Shown one piece after another: positions 8,436 to 16,373 of a DNA stretch of 18,987 bases. This stretch comes from Pseudomonadota bacterium. Lineage in GTDB: Bacteria; Pseudomonadota; Alphaproteobacteria; Caulobacterales; Caulobacteraceae. The notes beneath the pieces were generated by a model. It ran no database searches. It was not told the DNA's origin and was given only the letters and a program-made list of their open reading frames with translations. Numbering within the stretch: the stretch's first letter is position 1; every line of letters begins with the position of its first letter. Where the stretch lies: NCBI GenBank assembly GCA_023445705.1, contig JAEXKM010000379.1, forward strand, positions 1 through 18,987, given 5' to 3'. A program made the position numbers and the translations under genes.

Positions 8436-9328
8436 AGCGCCGAGACCGCACAGCCCTGGCGGCCCTCGCCCCGGCGCTGTGGCTCGGGCTGTTCTTCCTC
8501 TTCCCGTTCCTGCTGGTGGCCAAGCTCTCCTTGTCGGAGACCGCCCTGGCCATGCCGCCCTACGCGCCGCGCCTCGACTGGTCGGCGGGCCTCGCGGGCC
8601 TCAAGACCTTCATCGCCGGCCTCGATTTCGAAACCTACGCCCGGCTCCCGGCGGACCGTCTCTACGTCGTCGCCTATCTCTCCAGCCTGAAGTTCGCAGG
8701 CGTGGCGACCTTCATCCTGCTGCTGATCGGCTATCCTCTCGCCTACGCCATGGCGCGTTGTCCGCCGGCCGTGCGCCAGGGTCTCCTGATGGCGGTGATC
8801 CTGCCCTTCTGGACCAGCTTCCTGATCCGGGTCTACGCGCTGATCGGCATTCTCAAACCCGAAGGCCTGCTCAACACCCTGCTGCGCGCGGTCGGCCTGC
8901 CGGCTGTGAACATCCTGAACACCGAGACGGCGATCTATATCGGCCTCGTCTACGCCTATCTGCCCTTCATGGTGCTGCCGCTCTATGCGGTGCTCGAACG
9001 CCAGCAGGATGACCTGCTCGAGGCCGCAGCCGATCTCGGTTGCAACCCGCTCGAGAGCTTCTGGCGGGTCACCTTCCCGATGTCGCTGCCGGGCGTCGGC
9101 GCGGGGGCGCTGCTCTGCTTCATCCCGATGGTGGGCGAGTTCGTGATTCCCGACCTCCTGGGCGGCTCGTCCACCCTGATGCTCGGCAAGACCATCTGGA
9201 CCGAGTTCTTCGCCAACCGCGACTGGCCCGCGGCTTCCGCGGTCGCCATCGTCCTCCTCTTCACCCTGGTGATCCCCATAGTCCTCTACCAGCGTCAGCA
9301 GCAGAAGCTGATGGAGCATGGGCGATGA
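8432..9328 (+). CDS. potH: Polyamine ABC transporter permease, first subunit
   Basis: An inner-membrane permease of 298 residues with about six transmembrane segments, beginning with TALAALAPALWLGLFFLFPF. The EAA coupling motif that docks on the ATPase is EAAADLGCNPLESFWRVTFP (about residues 192-211). The long periplasmic loop after helix 1, and motifs such as PFWTSFLIRVYALIGIL and PMVGEFVIPDLLGGSSTLML, are typical of PotB/PotH. It pairs with PotI to form the channel. The start is coupled to the end of potG, and there is no independent promoter. Confidence 0.94.
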   Translation: MKRRDRTALAALAPALWLGLFFLFPFLLVAKLSLSETALAMPPYAPRLDWSAGLAGLKTFIAGLDFETYARLPADRLYVVAYLSSLKFAGVATFILLLIGYPLAYAMARCPPAVRQGLLMAVILPFWTSFLIRVYALIGILKPEGLLNTLLRAVGLPAVNILNTETAIYIGLVYAYLPFMVLPLYAVLERQQDDLLEAAADLGCNPLESFWRVTFPMSLPGVGAGALLCFIPMVGEFVIPDLLGGSSTLMLGKTIWTEFFANRDWPAASAVAIVLLFTLVIPIVLYQRQQQKLMEHGR

Positions 9329-9374
9329 GCCCCTCCACTCGAGATGCTCGTCGACCGGGGAAGGCGCCGCCGCC

Positions 9375-10163
9375 ATGAGACGTGGCCTCACCACCTTCAA
9401 CGTCGCCTCGCTGATCCTGGGTTTCGGCTTCCTCTACCTGCCGATCCTGTTGCTGGTGATCTACTCCTTCAACGCCAGCCGACTGGTGACTGTCTGGGGC
9501 GGCTTCTCGACCAAGTGGTACGGCGCGCTGTTCCGCGACCAGCAGCTGCTCGACGCCATCTGGGTGACGTTTCGCGTCGGCCTGATCTCGGCCACCGTCG
9601 CAACGATCCTCGGAACCTTCGCCGCGGTCGCCCTGGTCCGCGCCCGCCACTTCCGCGGCCGCACCCTGTTCTCGGGCATGGTCTTTGCGCCGCTGGTGAT
9701 GCCTGAGGTGATCCTCGGCCTCTCCCTCCTCCTGCTCTTCGTTTCGCTGGGCCTGCCACGCGGCTTCTGGACGGTCACCGTCAGCCACGCGACCGTCACC
9801 ATGTGCTATGCCGCGGTGGTCATCCAGGCGCGTCTGGCTGCCTTTGATCGGCAGTTGGAAGAGGCGGCGCAGGATCTCGGCTGCCCGCCGTTGAAGGCGT
9901 TCTTCCTGGTGACCCTGCCGAACATCGCGCCAGCCGTAGCCGCAGCCTGGATGCTCGCCTTCACCCTGTCTCTGGACGATCTGGTCATCGCCAGCTTCAC
10001 CTCGGGCCCCGGCGCGACCACTCTGCCCATGCGGATCTACAGCCAAGTGCGCCTGGGCGTCAGCCCGGAGATCAACGCGGTTTCGACGCTGCTGATCGGC
10101 TTGGTCGCGACCGGGGTGATCGCCGTCTACCTGTTCCAGATGCGGCGGCGGGCCGCGCGATAG
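9375..10163 (+). CDS. potI: Polyamine ABC transporter permease, second subunit
   Basis: An inner-membrane permease of 262 residues, partner of PotH. Typical PotI/PotC sequence is seen: the FNVASLILGFGFLYLPIL helix, VIYSFNASRLVTVWGGFSTK, the EAA motif EAAQDLGCPPLKAFFLVTLP, and SLDDLVIASFTSGPGATTLP, a strongly conserved PotC/PotI signature. The start is ambiguous. The frame is open from an ATG at 9318 that overlaps potH, but the 19 extra residues (hydrophilic, Ser/Gly-rich) do not match the family. The ATG at 9375 follows GGGGAAGG and begins just before helix 1, so I use 9375. It is the last gene of the operon, convergent with the amidase gene 22 nt away. Confidence 0.92.
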   Translation: MRRGLTTFNVASLILGFGFLYLPILLLVIYSFNASRLVTVWGGFSTKWYGALFRDQQLLDAIWVTFRVGLISATVATILGTFAAVALVRARHFRGRTLFSGMVFAPLVMPEVILGLSLLLLFVSLGLPRGFWTVTVSHATVTMCYAAVVIQARLAAFDRQLEEAAQDLGCPPLKAFFLVTLPNIAPAVAAAWMLAFTLSLDDLVIASFTSGPGATTLPMRIYSQVRLGVSPEINAVSTLLIGLVATGVIAVYLFQMRRRAAR

Positions 10164-10172
10164 CGCCGCCGC
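10142..10172. terminator. GC-only stem-loop spanning the potI stop codon
   Basis: GCGGCGGCG (10142-10150) pairs with CGCCGCCGC (10164-10172) around a 13-nt loop that contains the potI stop codon. There is no T-tract on either strand. It lies at the junction of convergent genes and might hinder read-through both ways. In a GC-rich genome it could also be incidental to Arg/Ala codon use. Confidence 0.3.
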
Positions 10173-10185
10173 CTCGCCGGCCTTT

Positions 10186-11598
10186 CTAGAGCGGCGCGAT
10201 CCGATCGAACCAGGGCCGCGCCTGCTCAAGCTGCGCGGCCAGTCGGAAGAGCAATCCCTCCTCGCCCATCCGTCCAACAAACTGCACGCCGATCGGCAGG
10301 TTGCCCGCGCTCCAGGCCAGCGGCACGGTCATGGCCGGCTGGCCGGTGTTGTTGAAGGCCTGGGTGTTGGGCATGAAGGCGAACAGCCGCTTGGTGTACT
10401 CGCGGACGTCCTCGGTCAGATAGCCGACTGGAATGGCGGGACTGCCCAGGGTCGACAGCATCAGCACGTCGTAGCTGTTGAACAGGCCCGCGACCGCGCG
10501 GCCATAAGCGTGGATAGCGGCCAAGCCGCGAACATACTCGCTGCCCGAAACCTGCTTGCCACGCTGATACATGGCCCAGGTCAGCATCTCGACCTCGCCC
10601 TCCGCGACCGGGCGGCCGCGGCGCTCGCCCTCGGCGTCGAGGGTCGCAGCGATGCTGGCGGCGATGACATCACCCGCGCCGCGCTGCATGGCCGCGAGAT
10701 CGCCGGGCACATGAACCTCGTCGACCATGTGCCCCATGTCCTGCAGCAGCCTGGCCGTATCGCGGACGGCCTGAGCGCATTCGGGATCGAGACTGTCGGA
10801 GGCCAGCGCTCCCGCAGTGAAGGCGATGGCCAGCTTGCCCGGGTCCTTGCCGACCTCCTCGAAGAAGGGCCGTTCGGGCCGAGCCAGGAAGTAGGGATCG
10901 CCCTGCTGGGGTCCGCAGACCACGTCGAGCAGCGCAGCGCTATCGCGGACCGACCGGGTGACGGCGTGCTGGATGGAGGCGCCCCCCCACCCTTCGCCCG
11001 CCGGCGAGAAGGAAACCCGTCCGCGTGACGGCTTCATTCCAAACAGTCCGCAGGCCGAGGCAGGCGTGCGGATAGAGCCGCCACCATCGCTGGCGTGCGC
11101 CGCCGGGACGATGCCCGCCGCCACCGCCGAGGCCGCGCCGCCCGACGATCCGCCCGGGGTCCGCGTCAGGTCCCAGGGGTTACGGCAAGGCCCCAGCAGC
11201 GCCGGCTCGGTGATGGGCATCAGGCCGAATTCAGGCGTGTTCGTCTTGCCGAACAGCACCAGCCCAGCCTCCTTGTAGGCGGTGACGATGGCGCTGTCGT
11301 TTTCGGCGGTGACGTCCTTGAAGACCGCCGAGCCGGCGGTGGTCGGCGACCCGGCGAGTTGAGCGCCCAGGTCCTTCAGCAAAAAGGGCACGCCCGCCAA
11401 CGGACCGCCCCAGATGTCGCGCTTTACGTCCTGACGACCCCACGCCGTGAGGTCCATCGTCACGGCGTTGATCTTGGGGTTCACCGCGGCCATCCGCTCG
11501 ACCGCGACCTCCAGCAATTCCGAGGGACTTACCTCGCCCTTGGCGACCAGCCCTGCCAGAGCCACAGCGTCATGCTTGCGGTAGTCCTCGAAGTTCAT
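10186..11598 (-). CDS. Amidase-signature hydrolase, NylA-like
   Basis: A 470-residue amidase-signature enzyme that hydrolyses C-N amide bonds through a Ser-cisSer-Lys triad. The residues are visible at the expected spacing: Lys75 in FLLKD, Ser151 in PGGSSGGAAS and the nucleophile Ser175 in DGGGSIRTPAS. Ser151 and Ser175 are 24 apart, as in other family members. Overall order, length and segments such as SVRDSAALLDVV and SLDPECAQAVRDTARLL recall 6-aminohexanoate-cyclic-dimer hydrolase (NylA). The natural substrate is unknown and could be another linear or cyclic amide. A GatA role is unlikely, because no gatB/C lie nearby. The ATG at 11598, with AGAGGGAA upstream, is chosen over an in-frame ATG at 11637. 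The gene follows the hemerythrin gene on the same strand after a 99-nt gap with a strong hairpin. Confidence 0.9.
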   Translation of the reverse strand: MNFEDYRKHDAVALAGLVAKGEVSPSELLEVAVERMAAVNPKINAVTMDLTAWGRQDVKRDIWGGPLAGVPFLLKDLGAQLAGSPTTAGSAVFKDVTAENDSAIVTAYKEAGLVLFGKTNTPEFGLMPITEPALLGPCRNPWDLTRTPGGSSGGAASAVAAGIVPAAHASDGGGSIRTPASACGLFGMKPSRGRVSFSPAGEGWGGASIQHAVTRSVRDSAALLDVVCGPQQGDPYFLARPERPFFEEVGKDPGKLAIAFTAGALASDSLDPECAQAVRDTARLLQDMGHMVDEVHVPGDLAAMQRGAGDVIAASIAATLDAEGERRGRPVAEGEVEMLTWAMYQRGKQVSGSEYVRGLAAIHAYGRAVAGLFNSYDVLMLSTLGSPAIPVGYLTEDVREYTKRLFAFMPNTQAFNNTGQPAMTVPLAWSAGNLPIGVQFVGRMGEEGLLFRLAAQLEQARPWFDRIAPL

Positions 11599-11662
11599 GG
11601 CGTTCCCTCTGCTTTGCCAGCAGGTGAGCACAGCCACGCCGCCAATCCAACCTCGGGGAACA

Positions 11663-11686
11663 GCCTCGCCCGGCTCCGGGCGAGGC
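11663..11686 (-). terminator. Strong stem-loop after the hemerythrin gene
   Basis: A perfect 10-bp stem (GCCTCGCCCG with CGGGCGAGGC) with a 4-nt loop, 11 nt beyond the hemerythrin stop. On the minus strand it is followed by TGTTCC rather than a U-run, so it may be an attenuating or mRNA-protecting hairpin between hemerythrin and amidase rather than a full terminator. Confidence 0.5.
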
Positions 11687-11697
11687 CGCTGCGTTCA

Positions 11698-12228
11698 CTA
11701 TTGCGCCATGCGCTCGTGCTCGACGGGCGCGCCCTTCATCGAGCGGGTGCGCTGCGTCGGCAGTCCGGTGGTCTCGAACTGGGCGATCAACTGCTCCTTA
11801 CGAGTGCGGAGCTGTTCTCCCAGCGCGTCCATGTCCAGGCCGGCTTCGCGGGCTTGCGCGAACATGCCCTCCGATCGCATTTCCTCCTCGTGGACGTGGT
11901 GCTTGATCTCTTCGCAGAGCACCTTGACCTTGGCGTCGTAGAAGGCCTCGTCCGGCGCGCTGTCCATCAGCTCGGCGATCAGCATCTTGGCGCCGTCGTG
12001 CTCGACATAGGCTTCGTCGAGGGTGTCCTCCTCGATCTTCCCGCGACAGGCCGGATAGAAGATCTCCTCCTCGATCATCGTGTGCACAGTCAGCTCGGTG
12101 CAAATCTGCTGAACGAGGGCGGCCTTGCGCGAAGAGCCTCGCGCCTTCTGGAAATCCTCGAACAGCTTCTCGACCTTGCGGTGATCGGCCTTCAAGAGGG
12201 CGATGGCGTCAGGCTGGGACGTAGCCAT
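11698..12228 (-). CDS. Hemerythrin HHE cation-binding domain protein
   Basis: A 176-residue cytoplasmic protein with a four-helix-bundle hemerythrin/HHE domain over about residues 8-135. Likely di-iron ligands are His16 (DHRKVEKLF), His49 and Glu53/54 (VHTMIEEEIFYP), His77 (EHDGAKM), and His110, His113 and Glu114 (HHVHEEE). Relatives bind O2 or NO or protect against oxidative and nitrosative stress; which role applies cannot be read from sequence. The C-terminal tail (about 140-176) is polar and has no recognised domain. The ATG at 12228 follows AAGGGAG, which supports it over the in-frame ATG at 12264. That ribosome binding site lies within a large inverted-repeat structure (12233-12279), suggesting regulation. 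kgtP is upstream on the same strand. Confidence 0.9.
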   Translation of the reverse strand: MATSQPDAIALLKADHRKVEKLFEDFQKARGSSRKAALVQQICTELTVHTMIEEEIFYPACRGKIEEDTLDEAYVEHDGAKMLIAELMDSAPDEAFYDAKVKVLCEEIKHHVHEEEMRSEGMFAQAREAGLDMDALGEQLRTRKEQLIAQFETTGLPTQRTRSMKGAPVEHERMAQ

Positions 12229-12232
12229 GTTG

Positions 12233-12279
12233 GGCTCCCTTAAGTGTGTGGTTTGTCGTGACAATCCACGTTGGGAGCC
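12233..12279 (-). promoter_or_regulatory. Nested inverted repeat in the hemerythrin leader, covering the ribosome binding site
   Basis: In the minus-strand transcript, the outer arms GGCTCCC (12279-12273) and GGGAGCC (12239-12233) form 7 bp that include most of the AAGGGAG ribosome binding site. The inner arms are GTGG-A-TTGTC (12269-12260) and GACAA-A-CCAC (12257-12248), pairing with only an A-A mismatch and a short centre. It could act as an RNA switch, or the inner 22 bp could be a protein operator on DNA. Confidence 0.5.
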
Positions 12280-12309
12280 TCGGTTCCTCTGTCGGCCGCC
12301 CGACCCTGG

Positions 12310-13599
12310 TCAGCCCTCAAGGATCTCGCTGTGCTTGCGGGTGTCGCGCATGCGCAAATAAGTCACCAGCGACACGCCGATCATCGCCGTGACGTACCAG
12401 TAGAAGCCGCTCTCCATGCCGCGGCTCTTGAACCACAGCGCCACGTACTCAGCCGTGCCGCCGAATATGGTGTTGGCCAAGGCGTAGGGCAGCGCCACCC
12501 CCAGCGCGCGGATGTGCGCCGGAAACAGCTCGGCCTTCACCACCGCGTTGATCGACGTGTAGCCGGTGACGATCACCAGCGCGCCCAGCACGATCCCGAA
12601 AGCGGCATAGGGGTCGTTGGTCACCGACAGCTTTGTGAAGATCGGCCAGGTAAACATGACGCCCAGGATGCCGAACGCCACCATCAGCGGCTTGCGGCCG
12701 ATCTTGTCTGAAAGCGCCCCCGCCACCGGCTGCAGCAGCATGTACACGAACAATGCCGCCGCCGTGATCGCCGTGGCCGTCTCACGATCGAACCCCGACG
12801 TGTTGACGAGGAATTTCTGCATGTAAGTGCTGTAGGCATAGAAGGCGAGCGTGCCGCCCGCCGTCAGCGCCATCACCGTCGCGGCCTGTCGCGGATAGTG
12901 CCGGAACAACGCAAAGCCGCTCGACTTCGGCGCCTGCGCGGCCTGGGCGTTCTTGTAAGAATCCGTCTCCGCTAGGCCACGGCGCAGATAAAACACCACG
13001 ACCGCCAACGCGCCGCCGATCAGGAACGGCACCCGCCAACCCCAGGCCTCGAGTTGCGGTTCGGTCAGCACCGCCTGGAGGATGAGCAGAACCAGCAGCG
13101 CCAGAAGCTGGCCCGAAATCAGCGTCACGTACTGGAAGCTTGAGAAGAAGCCCCGCCGTGAGCGGCCAGCCATTTCACTGAGATAGGTGGCGCTGGCGCC
13201 ATACTCGCCGCCCACGCTCAATCCCTGCATCAGCCGCGCGAGCACCAGGATCGCGGGCGCAAGCCAGCCGATGGTGGCGTAGCCGGGGGTCACCGCGATC
13301 AGCAGCGAGCCCGCACACATCAGTGTCACCGAGAGCGTGAGACCGGCCTTCCGTCCCTTCCGGTCCGCATAAACGCCCATGATCCAGGCCCCGATCGGCC
13401 GCATGAGGAAGCCCACCGCGAAGATCGCCGCGGCGTTCAGCAACTGCGCGGTGCGGTCGCCGGCCGGGAAGAAGATCGGCGCGAAATAGAGGGTGAAGGC
13501 CGAATAGACGTACCAGTCGTACCATTCGACCAGATTGCCGGTGGAACCTCCGATGATCGACTTGAGGCGATGACGGCGGTCGGCCGCGCTATCGGACAT
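12310..13599 (-). CDS. kgtP: 2-Oxoglutarate/H+ symporter, MFS metabolite:H+ symporter family
   Basis: A 12-helix inner-membrane secondary transporter of 429 residues that imports 2-oxoglutarate with protons. It aligns by eye along its length with E. coli KgtP: GNLVEWYDWYVYSAFTLYFA at the start, GFLMRPIGAW, the MFS motif A GVYADRKGRK, LARLMQGLSVGGEYGASATY, FQYVTLISGQLLALLV, YMQKFLVNTSG and ALSDKIGRKPLMV. FPAHIRALGVALPYALANTI followed by FGGTAEYVAL is also shared. A related dicarboxylate cannot be ruled out as substrate. The ATG at 13599 has GGGAGGGG just upstream and is preferred over the ATG at 13635. It is divergent from gcd across 165 bp and may be co-transcribed with the hemerythrin gene 81 nt downstream. 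Confidence 0.92.
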   Translation of the reverse strand: MSDSAADRRHRLKSIIGGSTGNLVEWYDWYVYSAFTLYFAPIFFPAGDRTAQLLNAAAIFAVGFLMRPIGAWIMGVYADRKGRKAGLTLSVTLMCAGSLLIAVTPGYATIGWLAPAILVLARLMQGLSVGGEYGASATYLSEMAGRSRRGFFSSFQYVTLISGQLLALLVLLILQAVLTEPQLEAWGWRVPFLIGGALAVVVFYLRRGLAETDSYKNAQAAQAPKSSGFALFRHYPRQAATVMALTAGGTLAFYAYSTYMQKFLVNTSGFDRETATAITAAALFVYMLLQPVAGALSDKIGRKPLMVAFGILGVMFTWPIFTKLSVTNDPYAAFGIVLGALVIVTGYTSINAVVKAELFPAHIRALGVALPYALANTIFGGTAEYVALWFKSRGMESGFYWYVTAMIGVSLVTYLRMRDTRKHSEILEG

Positions 13600-13764
13600 G
13601 TTTCCCCTCCCCTGGCCCCAAAGGGGACGCTTCACTACCGGCCTGCGGAGACTAGCGTTCCCGCCACGCCTCTTCCTAGGGCGAATGGCGACTCGGCCCC
13701 AGCGGAACCATAGACGAACGCGGCTGTTCTAAACGCGCACGCCTATGTTTCAGGGGACGCGCTC

Positions 13765-16182
13765 ATGCCGCTCGACAAGGCCCCGGCCCGTAGCGGCCTC
13801 TCTAGATTTCTTCTCTTCCTGCTCGGCGCAGTGATGCTTCTGATCGGGCTGGTGCTGACCATCGGCGGCGCCTGGCTCGTGACGCTTAAAGGCTCGGCCT
13901 ATTACGCACTCGCCGGGCTCGGCCTGATCGTCTCGGGGCTGCTGATCGCCCGCGGACGCCTCGCGGGCGCCTGGATCTACATCGGCGTCTACCTTGCTAC
14001 CCTGGCTTGGGCTGTCTGGGAGGTGGGTCTATCGGGCTGGCCGCTGGTGCCTCGCGTGGTCGCACCAACCGTGATCCTCGTACTGGTGCTCGCCGCACTC
14101 CCAGCGTTGAGGCCCGGTCGCTCGGGTCGAGGCCTGGCCCTCGGCGGTTTCGCGGCGCTCGCAGTCGTCCTGCTGGCCGGCAGTTTCGCGATCGGGCAGG
14201 CGAACAGGGCTCCTGCGCCATTTCCCCTCCCCGCCGCTGGCGGCGACATGAGCGAACCGGCTCTTCGCCAGGTCGGGGCCGATTGGCCGGCCTACGGCGC
14301 CACCTACAGCGCCCGTCGCTATTCGCCCCTCACTCAGATCACCGCGGAAAACGCCGCCAGGCTGGAGCGGGTCTGGGTCGCCCACACCCGCGATCTTCCC
14401 AGCGCCGCCGCAGCCGGAAAGTACGGCGCGGAAACGACGCCGTTGAAAGTCGGGAACAGCCTTTATCTCTGCACGGCGAAGAACATTCTGATCTCCCTCG
14501 ACCCGGCCACCGGCAAGGAGCGCTGGCGGTACGACCCGAAGGTCCCCGACAGCTCGATCCCCTACACCGCAGCCTGCCGCGCCGTGAGCTACTATGAAGT
14601 CCCCGGTGCGCCGCCGGCGCAAGCTTGCGCGGCCCGCATCATCGAGGGGACGCTCGATGCTCGGCTCGTCGCGGTCGACGCGCGCACCGGCCAGCCCTGC
14701 ACGGATTTCGGCCAGGGCGGGCAGGTGAGCACCAGCGCCAATATGGGCCAGACGCCTCCCGGCATGGTCTCCATCACCTCGGCTCCGGCCATTGTGCGCG
14801 GCGTGATCGTCGTCGGGCATCAGATCCTCGACGGCCAGATGCGCGATGCGCCTTCCGGCGTGATCCTCGGCTACGACGCCGTCAATGGCTCGCTCCGCTG
14901 GGCCTGGGACATGGCGCGCCCCGACCGCACCGGCGCCCCGCCCGAAGGCGAGATCTATACGCGCGGCACTCCGAACATGTGGACGACCGCATCGGCCGAT
15001 GAGGCGCTGGGCCTTGTCTATCTGCCCCTCGGCAATTCGGCGGTTGACTATTGGAGCAGCATGCGCTCGCCCCCGGAAAAAGCGCACTCGACATCGCTGG
15101 TGGCCATCGACGTGACCACGGGCAAGCCCGCCTGGAGCTTCCAGGCCGTCCACAACGACGTCTGGGACTATGATCTCGGTTCTCAGGGCACGCTGGTCGA
15201 CTTCCCGACCGCGGCTGGCCCCGTCCCGGCGATCATCTTGCCCAGCAAGCAGGGCGACATCTACATTCTGGACCGCCGCACCGGCCGCCCGCTCACAGGG
15301 GTGGAGGAACGCCAGGTCCCGCGAGGCGGCGTCGAACCTGAGCAGCGCTCCCCTACCCAGCCCTTCTCGCTCTACCACACGCTTCGGAAGGATAATCTGA
15401 CCGAGGCCTCCATGTGGGGCATGTCGCCGATAGACCAGATGATCTGCCGCATTCAGTTCCGCCGCGCCCATTACGAGGGCTTCTACACACCTCCCTCCAC
15501 CGACCGTCGCTGGGTCGAGTACCCCGGCTATAACGGCGGCTCGGATTGGGGCGGGATCGCCGTCGATCCGCGGCGCGGCGTGATCGTGGCCAACTACAAC
15601 GACATGCCCAACTACAACCGCCTGGTTCCGCGGGCCGAGGCCAACGCCAAGGGCTGGGCGCCGCGCCACGAAGCTCGCGGCGGCAGCATGGGCAGCGGCG
15701 CCGAGGGCGCCGGCGACCCGCAGGCGGGCACGCCCTATGCCATCGACGTCAACGCCGGCTGGCGGCTCCCGATGACCGGCCTCCTGTGCAAGCAGCCGCC
15801 CTATGGCGGCATCCGCGCGATCGAACTGCGCACAGGCCGGACGCTGTGGGACCACCCCTTCGGCTCGGCGCGCAAGAACGGTCCCTTCGGCATCCCCTCG
15901 ATGCTGCCTATCGAGATCGGCACACCGAACAATGGCGGCGCCGTCGTCACCGCCGGCGGCGTGATCTTCATCGCCGCCGCCACCGATGACCTCTTCCGCG
16001 CCATCGACCTGAAGACCGGCCGGACCATCTTCAAGGATGTCCTGCCCGGTGGCGGTCAAGCGACCCCCATGACCTATGAGGTCAATGGCCGCCAGTACGT
16101 CGTCATCATGGCCGGCGGCCACCACTTCATGGAAACGCCGATCAGCGACGCCCTGGTCGCCTACGCGCTTCCGGAGCGGTGA
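13765..16182 (+). CDS. gcd: Membrane-bound PQQ-dependent glucose dehydrogenase (quinoprotein)
   Basis: An 805-residue inner-membrane enzyme oxidising D-glucose to glucono-1,5-lactone on the periplasmic side and passing electrons to ubiquinone. The first 150 or so residues carry about five transmembrane helices. The rest is the eight-bladed PQQ propeller, starting near WPAYGATYSARRYSPLTQIT. Segments match E. coli Gcd: FQAVHNDVWDYD with the catalytic-type Asp (cf. Asp466), ILPSKQGDIYILDRRTG with the PQQ-contacting Lys (cf. Lys493), SDWGGIAVDP, and GGGQATPMTYEVNG followed by RQYVVIMAGGHH near the end. Length matches the family (796 in E. coli). AGGGGA precedes the ATG. Gluconate production can acidify the medium and solubilise phosphate. 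No pqq biosynthesis gene is in the window. Confidence 0.95.
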   Translation: MPLDKAPARSGLSRFLLFLLGAVMLLIGLVLTIGGAWLVTLKGSAYYALAGLGLIVSGLLIARGRLAGAWIYIGVYLATLAWAVWEVGLSGWPLVPRVVAPTVILVLVLAALPALRPGRSGRGLALGGFAALAVVLLAGSFAIGQANRAPAPFPLPAAGGDMSEPALRQVGADWPAYGATYSARRYSPLTQITAENAARLERVWVAHTRDLPSAAAAGKYGAETTPLKVGNSLYLCTAKNILISLDPATGKERWRYDPKVPDSSIPYTAACRAVSYYEVPGAPPAQACAARIIEGTLDARLVAVDARTGQPCTDFGQGGQVSTSANMGQTPPGMVSITSAPAIVRGVIVVGHQILDGQMRDAPSGVILGYDAVNGSLRWAWDMARPDRTGAPPEGEIYTRGTPNMWTTASADEALGLVYLPLGNSAVDYWSSMRSPPEKAHSTSLVAIDVTTGKPAWSFQAVHNDVWDYDLGSQGTLVDFPTAAGPVPAIILPSKQGDIYILDRRTGRPLTGVEERQVPRGGVEPEQRSPTQPFSLYHTLRKDNLTEASMWGMSPIDQMICRIQFRRAHYEGFYTPPSTDRRWVEYPGYNGGSDWGGIAVDPRRGVIVANYNDMPNYNRLVPRAEANAKGWAPRHEARGGSMGSGAEGAGDPQAGTPYAIDVNAGWRLPMTGLLCKQPPYGGIRAIELRTGRTLWDHPFGSARKNGPFGIPSMLPIEIGTPNNGGAVVTAGGVIFIAAATDDLFRAIDLKTGRTIFKDVLPGGGQATPMTYEVNGRQYVVIMAGGHHFMETPISDALVAYALPER

Positions 16183-16185
16183 AAA

Positions 16186-16261
16186 TGGTGCCGGCTGCAG
16201 GACTCGAACCCGCGACCTTCGGTTTACAAAACCGCTGCTCTACCAACTGAGCTAAGCCGGC
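16186..16261 (-). tRNA. tRNA-Thr (anticodon TGT)
   Basis: A 76-nt cloverleaf on the minus strand with encoded CCA (16188-16186). The acceptor arms are GCCGGCT and AGCCGGC, the D-arm is AGCTCAGTTGGTAGAGC, the anticodon loop is TTTGTAA giving TGT (reads ACA/ACG), and the T-loop is TTCGAGT. The T-stem contains one G-T wobble. Its 3' end lies 3 nt from the gcd stop codon. TTTT follows the CCA directly. Confidence 0.96.
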
Positions 16262-16373
16262 GCGGCTTCTACGCGCTGTAGCGGACGGATGCCACGACCC
16301 GCCCGCCCTGCCAAGCCCGCTTCGCATTGCGTCGGCGGCAGCTTATGAAAGCCCTCCGACCACGAGGCGACGC

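Noticed and set aside
8294..10280. Long minus-strand open frames (368 and 339 residues) antisense to potH and potI
   Set aside because: Composition dominated by Glu/Gln/Arg/Gly, typical of antisense frames of membrane proteins in GC-rich DNA.
11095..12243. 382-residue plus-strand open frame across amidase and hemerythrin
   Set aside because: It spans two real minus-strand genes and their intergenic hairpin; no recognisable protein family.
12291..12304. Short GTCGG-CCGC-CCGAC hairpin after kgtP as a terminator
   Set aside because: Only 5 bp with no T-tract; too weak to claim, though it sits 6 nt from the kgtP stop.
14029..16125. 698-residue open frame antisense to gcd
   Set aside because: It mirrors gcd codon structure, is low-complexity in Ala/Gly/Asp/Arg, and has no domain or ribosome binding site support.
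16186..16261. tRNA-Thr as an integration (att) site for a genomic island
   Set aside because: No integrase, direct repeat of the tRNA 3' end, or mobile genes are visible nearby; flanking genes look native in composition.
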